Source: Halomonas sp. S3-1-1
GTDB lineage: Bacteria > Pseudomonadota > Gammaproteobacteria > Pseudomonadales > Halomonadaceae
Direction: 5' to 3'
DNA length: 64,000 nucleotides
Assembly (NCBI RefSeq): GCF_023757625.1
Contig: NZ_JALGBZ010000003.1
Location: 616,885 to 680,884, forward strand
Shown: positions 59,367 to 64,000 of the stretch, piece after piece
How the letters are laid out: the number at the start of each line of letters is the position of its first letter
Position numbering within the stretch: the first letter of the stretch is position 1
Program-made: the position numbers and the translations under genes
The notes under the pieces: model-generated
What the model was told of the DNA's origin: nothing
Seen by the model: only the letters and a program-made list of their open reading frames with translations
Databases searched by the model: none

Positions 59367-60065
59367 TTAATCGCGAGCGCCGAAAATTGCGCTGCCCAGA
59401 CGTACCAGCGTTGCGCCTTCGAAAACGGCGGCTTCCAGGTCGTCGCTCATGCCCATGGAAAGGGTATCCAGCGGCGCGTCGGGCAGCGCGGTCTGCAGCT
59501 CAAAAAGAAGCGCCCTGAGCGCGGCGAAGGGTTCGCGCTGGCGCTTGGGGTCGTCACAGGGCGCGGGAATGGCCATGAGCCCGCGCAGCGAAAGACGCTC
59601 TAGCGCGGCAATTTCTCTGGCGAGCGCCAGCGCGTCTTCCGGTGCGACGCCGGCCTTGCTCGCCTCGCGGCTAATGTTCACCTGTAAACAGACGTTGAGC
59701 GGGGGGAGGTGCGCCGGGCGCTGTTCATCGAGTCGCCTGGCGATCTTTTTGCGCTCGACGGTGTGCATCCAGTCGAAGTGCTCGGCCACCGCCCGGGTCT
59801 TGTTGGACTGCAGCGGACCGATGAAATGCCACTCGATATCGTCGAGATCCGAAAGCTCGCGCTGTTTATCGAGAGCCTCCTGCAGGTAGTTTTCACCGAA
59901 GGCGCGCTGGCCGTGCTGCCAGGCATCGCGCAGCATCGAGGCGGGTTTGGTCTTGCTCACCGCCAAAAGCCTGGCGCTACCTGTCGGGCGCTCGGCGGCG
60001 TCGAGCGCGCGCTCCAAACGCTGGTGTGCGGCGTCAAGCGACTTGTAAAGCGCGATTTCTGCCAT
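59367..60065 (-). CDS. yggS: PLP homeostasis protein YggS (PLPBP family)
   Basis: 232 residues in an alanine-racemase-like barrel. The PLP lysine is in LLAVSKTKPASML. FGENYLQEALDKQREL, WHFIGPLQSNKTRAVAEHFDWMHTVER, and LSMGMSDDLEAAVFEGATLVRLGSAIFG are family hallmarks. It binds and buffers pyridoxal phosphate without a known catalytic activity. It is divergent from pilT with only 32 bases between them, and lies upstream of proC on the same strand. Confidence 0.95.
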   Translation of the reverse strand: MAEIALYKSLDAAHQRLERALDAAERPTGSARLLAVSKTKPASMLRDAWQHGQRAFGENYLQEALDKQRELSDLDDIEWHFIGPLQSNKTRAVAEHFDWMHTVERKKIARRLDEQRPAHLPPLNVCLQVNISREASKAGVAPEDALALAREIAALERLSLRGLMAIPAPCDDPKRQREPFAALRALLFELQTALPDAPLDTLSMGMSDDLEAAVFEGATLVRLGSAIFGARD

Positions 60066-60097
60066 ACTGAAGTACCTTTAACCGCCAGGGAAGTGAG

Positions 60098-61141
60098 ATG
60101 GATATTACCGAACTGCTGGCATTCTCGGCAAAACAGAATGCCTCCGACCTGCATCTGAGCGCCGGTTTGCCGCCCATGATTCGCGTCGATGGCGATATTC
60201 ATCGGCTCAACGTCCCCGCCATGAGTCACGAACAGGTACTGTCGCTGGTTCACGCCATCATGAACGATCGTCAGCGCCAGGAGTATGCCCAGCACCTGGA
60301 GATCGACTTCTCCTATGCACTGCCCGACATCGCGCGCTTTCGCGTCAACGCCTTCACCCAGGGGCGCGGGGCCGGGGCGGTGTTTCGCACGATTCCAAGC
60401 CAGGTGCTGTCGATGAAGGCGCTGGGGCTTGGCGAGGTGTTCGAGCGTTTAGCGATGCTGCCTCGCGGAATTGTACTGGTCACCGGCCCGACCGGGTCGG
60501 GCAAGAGTACGACCCTGGCCGCGCTGATCGACTACATCAACCAATACCGCTATGAGCACATTCTCACCATCGAAGACCCGGTGGAGTTCGTGCATGAAAG
60601 CAAGAGCTGTCTGGTCAACCAGCGCGAGGTGCACCGCGACACCCACAGCTTCGCCAACGCGTTGAAGAGCGCGCTTCGCGAGGACCCGGATGTCATCATG
60701 GTGGGGGAGCTTCGCGATCTCGAAACCATTCGGCTGGCGCTGACCGCCGCGGAAACCGGGCACCTGGTCTTCGCGACGCTGCACACCACCTCGGCGGCGA
60801 AGACCATCGACCGCATCATCGACGTTTTTCCCGGTGAGGAGAAAGCGATGGTGCGCTCGATGCTTTCGGAATCGCTGCAGGCAGTCGTCGCCCAGACGCT
60901 TTTAAAGCGCGAAGGCGGCGGGCGCGTGGCGGCCCACGAAATCCTGATCGCCACCTCGGCGGTGCGCAACCTGATCCGCGAAGACAAGGTGGCGCAGATC
61001 TACTCGGCGATGCAGACCGGCGTCAATCTCGGCATGCAGACCCTCAACGCCTCGCTTTTAAAGCTGGTCAAGGAGGGCGCGGTCAGCTTCGAGGAGGCCC
61101 AGACCCGCGCCCAGGGGGCGCTCACCCCGCCTCGCGACTGA
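60098..61141 (+). CDS. pilT: Type IV pilus retraction ATPase PilT
   Basis: 347 residues. The N-terminal PAS-like domain is DITELLAFSAKQNASDLHLSAGLPPMIRVDGDI. Walker A is GPTGSGKSTTLAAL, the Asp box EDPVEFVHESKS, Walker B REDPDVIMVGELRD, and the His box TGHLVFATLHTTSA. The hexameric cytoplasmic motor depolymerises type IV pili for twitching and DNA uptake. pilU, which often follows, is absent here; the next gene is anmK on the other strand. Confidence 0.96.
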   Translation: MDITELLAFSAKQNASDLHLSAGLPPMIRVDGDIHRLNVPAMSHEQVLSLVHAIMNDRQRQEYAQHLEIDFSYALPDIARFRVNAFTQGRGAGAVFRTIPSQVLSMKALGLGEVFERLAMLPRGIVLVTGPTGSGKSTTLAALIDYINQYRYEHILTIEDPVEFVHESKSCLVNQREVHRDTHSFANALKSALREDPDVIMVGELRDLETIRLALTAAETGHLVFATLHTTSAAKTIDRIIDVFPGEEKAMVRSMLSESLQAVVAQTLLKREGGGRVAAHEILIATSAVRNLIREDKVAQIYSAMQTGVNLGMQTLNASLLKLVKEGAVSFEEAQTRAQGALTPPRD

Positions 61142-61147
61142 TCATAC

Positions 61148-62314
61148 TCAGCGCGCGTAGACCCCGCCGAGCACACGGGGCCCGCGCGCGCCGGTCACCG
61201 AGGGCAGGTTGCCGGGCAGGTGTTCCAGCCGTTGGTGGGCCAGCCAGCCAAAAGCGCCGGCCTCGATCCAGTCCGCCGGCCAGCCGTACGCCTCTGGTGA
61301 GATCAGTGTCGCACTCGGCAGATGATGGCCAAGTCTCTCCATCAAATAGGTGTTGTGGGCACCGCCGCCGCCGGTGATCAAATTGACTCGGGTGGCGCTG
61401 GGTAAAAGCTCGCAGATGGCGCGGGCCACGCTCACCGCGGTCAGCTCGGCAAGCGTGGCCTGCACGTTGGCCGGGGCCTCATCGCCGGTCAGCCTTTTTA
61501 GCAGCCACTCGAGATGAAACAGTTCGCGCCCGGTGCTTCTCGGCGGCGGCTGACGAAAAAAAGGCTCGTCGAGCAGCCGGTCGAGCAGGGCGGTATCGAT
61601 ACGACCGCTTTTCGCCCAGGCGCCGTTTTTATCGAAGCGCTCGGTCGCCCCCTTTGAGCAGTGGCGCGCAAACCAGGCGTCCATCAACACGTTGGCCGGG
61701 CCGGTGTCGAAGCCGATCACCGGCTGAGTCGGCGCGGCGGGAAGCCAAGTGACGTTGGCGATGCCGCCTAAATTCAGCACCAGCTGCTCGGTTTCGGCCG
61801 ACGAAAAAAGCGCCTGATGAAAGGCCGGGGCGAGCGGCGCGGCCTGCCCGCCGGCGGCGAGATCACGCCGGCGAAAATCCCCCACCACGGTCATGCCGGT
61901 AAGCTCTGCCAGAAGGCTCGGGTTGTCGAGCTGCAGCGTATAGGCCGGGCCTTCGATGTGGCCTTGCGGGGCATGTTCGATGGTTTGGCCGTGGCTGCCG
62001 ATCGCGCGAATGTCCTCACACGACACACCGGCCTTGCCGAGCAGCCCCTGAACCGCTTTCGCCTGCAGTTCGCAAAACTGCGCCTCAGCGCTTGCAAACT
62101 CGGCAAAGCGTGCCTGGTCCGAGTGGCACAGCGTCAATAGCGCCTGGCGCAGCGGCTCGGGCATCGGCTCTGCGTGGGTCTCGAGCAGTTTGGGTGCGGT
62201 CGTGGGGGCGATGGCCACCAGAGCGGCGTCGATGCCGTCGAGGCTAGTGCCGGACATCAGCCCGATATAGAGCAGCGTGTCCGGCGCCAAGGGCGTCTTC
62301 ATGGGTGAATCCAT
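61148..62314 (-). CDS. anmK: Anhydro-N-acetylmuramic acid kinase
   Basis: 388 residues of the ASKHA kinase fold. The phosphate-binding loop is [85 protein letters not shown] and [14 protein letters not shown] are family motifs. It phosphorylates and opens 1,6-anhydro-MurNAc in peptidoglycan recycling. It is next to tyrS in divergent orientation, as in pseudomonads. An alternative start MKTPLAP at 62302 is in frame. Confidence 0.95.
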   Translation of the reverse strand: MDSPMKTPLAPDTLLYIGLMSGTSLDGIDAALVAIAPTTAPKLLETHAEPMPEPLRQALLTLCHSDQARFAEFASAEAQFCELQAKAVQGLLGKAGVSCEDIRAIGSHGQTIEHAPQGHIEGPAYTLQLDNPSLLAELTGMTVVGDFRRRDLAAGGQAAPLAPAFHQALFSSAETEQLVLNLGGIANVTWLPAAPTQPVIGFDTGPANVLMDAWFARHCSKGATERFDKNGAWAKSGRIDTALLDRLLDEPFFRQPPPRSTGRELFHLEWLLKRLTGDEAPANVQATLAELTAVSVARAICELLPSATRVNLITGGGGAHNTYLMERLGHHLPSATLISPEAYGWPADWIEAGAFGWLAHQRLEHLPGNLPSVTGARGPRVLGGVYAR

Positions 62315-62425
62315 GGGCGTATCCAGAGTAGTGAAGGCTCAACCGGTATCGATTGGCGTGATAACATTGGCGGCTATCGATCGTTTCCGCCCCGAATGGG
62401 CAAAGCTTACCAGTGGAGAGAGGCA

Positions 62426-63622
62426 ATGAGTGAGGTGGATCAGGCGCTAGCGCTGCTGTCGCGCGGCACACACGAAATTCTGGTCGAGGACGAGCTGCGC
62501 AAAAAGCTCGAGTCCGGCCGCAAGCTGCGCATCAAGGCAGGCTTCGATCCCACCGCGCCGGATCTGCACCTCGGTCACAGCGTTCTGCTCACCAAAATGC
62601 GTCAGTTCCAGGAGCTGGGTCACACCGTCATCTTTTTGATCGGCGACTTCACCGGGCGTATCGGTGACCCGACCGGTAAGAACGTGACGCGCAAGCCGCT
62701 CACCGAGGCCGACGTCAAGGCCAACGCCGAGACCTATAAAGAGCAGGTGTTCAAGATCCTCGATCCGGAAAAGACCGAGGTGCGCTTCAACGCCGAGTGG
62801 TTTGGCGAAATGGGAGCGGCCAAAATGATCGAGCTGGCCGCGCAGAGCACCGTGGCGCGCATGCTCGAGCGCGATGACTTCGAGAAGCGTTATAAGGCCA
62901 ATCAGTCCATCGCCATTCATGAGTTTCTCTACCCGCTGGTTCAGGGTTACGACTCCGTGGCGCTCGAAGCGGATGTCGAGCTTGGCGGCACCGACCAGAA
63001 GTTCAACCTGTTGATGGGGCGCGAAATTCAGAAGCACTTCGGCCAGGAGCCTCAGGTCGTCATCACCATGCCGCTGCTCGAAGGCCTGGACGGCGTGCAG
63101 AAGATGTCGAAGTCGCTGGGTAACTACGTCGGCGTCGACGAGTCACCGGGTTCGATGTTCAACAAGCTGGTCTCCATGCCAGACAGCCTCATGTGGCGCT
63201 ACTTCGAGCTTTTGTCGCTCAAGTCCAACGAAGAGCTCGACACGATCAAGCAAAGCGTCGAGCAGGGCGCCAACCCGCGCGACATCAAGATGGAGCTCGC
63301 TCGCGAGCTGATCGCCCGCTACCACGGTGACGAGGCGGCGGCCAACGCGCACAAGTCCGCCGGCAACCAGCTGGCCGACGGCGAGCTGCCGGAGGATCTA
63401 CCGGAGGTCGAGGTCGACTTCGAAGGTGGCGAAGCGCCGATCGCCAGCGTACTGACCCGGGCAGGGCTGACCAAAAACAGCGCTCAGGCGAAGGACATGC
63501 TCAAAAACGGTAGTGTGAAAGTCGACGGCGAGGCGGTTGCGCCCAGCACCATGCTGGCCACGAACAACGCTTACGTTATTCAGGCTGGCAAGAAGCGCTA
63601 CGCTCGCGTCTCACTCAAATGA
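62426..63622 (+). CDS. tyrS: Tyrosyl-tRNA synthetase
   Basis: 398 residues, TyrZ-like class I enzyme. The HIGH-type motif lies in [20 protein letters not shown] in [14 protein letters not shown], and a C-terminal S4 RNA-binding domain ends [36 protein letters not shown] precedes the ATG at 62426. It lies directly upstream of an rRNA operon promoter region, the same order as in pseudomonads. Confidence 0.96.
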   Translation: MSEVDQALALLSRGTHEILVEDELRKKLESGRKLRIKAGFDPTAPDLHLGHSVLLTKMRQFQELGHTVIFLIGDFTGRIGDPTGKNVTRKPLTEADVKANAETYKEQVFKILDPEKTEVRFNAEWFGEMGAAKMIELAAQSTVARMLERDDFEKRYKANQSIAIHEFLYPLVQGYDSVALEADVELGGTDQKFNLLMGREIQKHFGQEPQVVITMPLLEGLDGVQKMSKSLGNYVGVDESPGSMFNKLVSMPDSLMWRYFELLSLKSNEELDTIKQSVEQGANPRDIKMELARELIARYHGDEAAANAHKSAGNQLADGELPEDLPEVEVDFEGGEAPIASVLTRAGLTKNSAQAKDMLKNGSVKVDGEAVAPSTMLATNNAYVIQAGKKRYARVSLK

Positions 63623-63641
63623 CGCTTTTTGAAAAAAGCCC

Positions 63642-63670
63642 TTGCGCTCCCGGCGGTGAATCCGTAAAGT
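63642..63670 (+). promoter_or_regulatory. rRNA operon promoter, upstream copy
   Basis: TTGCGC (63642-63647), a 17-base spacer, TAAAGT (63665-63670), followed by ACGCATCC. The downstream sequence resembles that after the second promoter, suggesting tandem growth-regulated rrn promoters. Confidence 0.55.
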
Positions 63671-63787
63671 ACGCATCCGCTGCCGGGGACGCACAGCGTT
63701 TCAGGCGGTGAATGAAGGTGAAAACCTTCGGTTTGTCAGGAAGTTAGCGCAGCTTTGATCGCTTGCTTCACGCGCTGAAATCAGCGG

Positions 63788-63815
63788 TTGACAAACATCA
63801 GGAAGTGCGTAGAAT
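63788..63815 (+). promoter_or_regulatory. rRNA operon promoter, main copy
   Basis: TTGACA (63788-63793), a 16-base spacer and TAGAAT (63810-63815), followed by a GC-rich discriminator (ACGCC) typical of ppGpp/DksA-sensitive rRNA promoters. Transcription should start near 63822. Confidence 0.85.
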
Positions 63816-63879
63816 ACGCCTTCCTCGCAACGGCAACCGGCTCAGGTCATCGAGTCAGTGTTCAGGTCGAAGCGAAACA

Positions 63880-63891
63880 GCTCTTTAACAA
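63880..63891 (+). promoter_or_regulatory. boxA antitermination element of the rRNA leader
   Basis: GCTCTTTAACAA is the near-universal boxA/Nus-factor site in gammaproteobacterial 16S leaders. The remaining bases to 64000 are leader sequence. The 16S rRNA gene itself is not visible and should start just past the window. No protein gene is seen in 63623-64000. Confidence 0.85.
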
Positions 63892-64000
63892 TTTGATCAG
63901 GCAATTCATGTGGGCGTTTGCCGATGAGGGTGACAAGTCACCTTATATCAAGGCAGACGAACACAGCGATACCTTTCGAGGTATCACGGTAAATTCGTTT

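Overview
The window is GC-rich, densely coded gammaproteobacterial chromosome. Its gene order and protein types suggest a Halomonadaceae member (Halomonas or a close relative). This rests on recognised synteny with Pseudomonas and on the protein sequences; no search was run.

Layout. (1) 1-3.7 kb: end of an EamA-type exporter gene, an iron/siderophore-type ABC uptake operon on the minus strand, and a divergent DUF2218 gene. (2) 3.8-23.8 kb, plus strand: housekeeping genes dapB-carA-carB-greA, (yhbY reverse), rlmE, ftsH, folP, glmM, tpiA, secG, tRNA-Leu(GAG), tRNA-fMet, rimP, nusA, infB, rbfA, truB, rpsO. carA is preceded by a short leader ORF that runs into a strong terminator-like hairpin. 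(3) 23.9-38.2 kb: a catabolic island between rpsO and pnp, genes that are usually neighbours. One long, partly translationally coupled operon carries a TmpA/TmpB-like oxygenase pair, AruI- and AruH-like enzymes, an orphan betaine-type binding protein, a class II aldolase, a complete cationic-amino-acid ABC importer and an ALDH10-like aldehyde dehydrogenase. A second gamma-butyrobetaine-hydroxylase-like enzyme lies at the far end on the other strand. Two GlxA-type AraC regulators sit at the two edges. (4) 38.3-41.9 kb: pnp, an MFS exporter and a palindromic repeat. (5) 41.9-47.0 kb, minus strand: a PhaA-type thiolase, panC, panB, folK, pcnB. (6) 47.0-53.9 kb, minus strand: a 970-bp gap that appears to encode a CrcZ-like Hfq-decoy RNA with a sigma-54 promoter, then cbrB, cbrA, cbrX, gluQ, dksA. 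(7) 54.1-63.6 kb: an aminotransferase, sfsA, metW/metX, yggT, proC, yggS, pilT, anmK, tyrS. (8) 63.6-64.0 kb: tandem promoters and a boxA-like leader of an rRNA operon whose 16S gene should begin just beyond the window.

How it fits together. CbrA/CbrB with CrcZ is the Pseudomonas system that relieves Hfq/Crc repression of amino-acid catabolism. Here the predicted RNA carries six to seven AAYAAYAA-type motifs. The same kind of motif (AATAACAA) overlaps the ribosome-binding site of the island's ABC binding-protein gene. The window may therefore hold both the regulator and one of its targets. The island's enzyme set points to catabolism of a cationic amino compound (arginine-like or a quaternary amine/phosphonate), but its exact substrate cannot be fixed from sequence alone.
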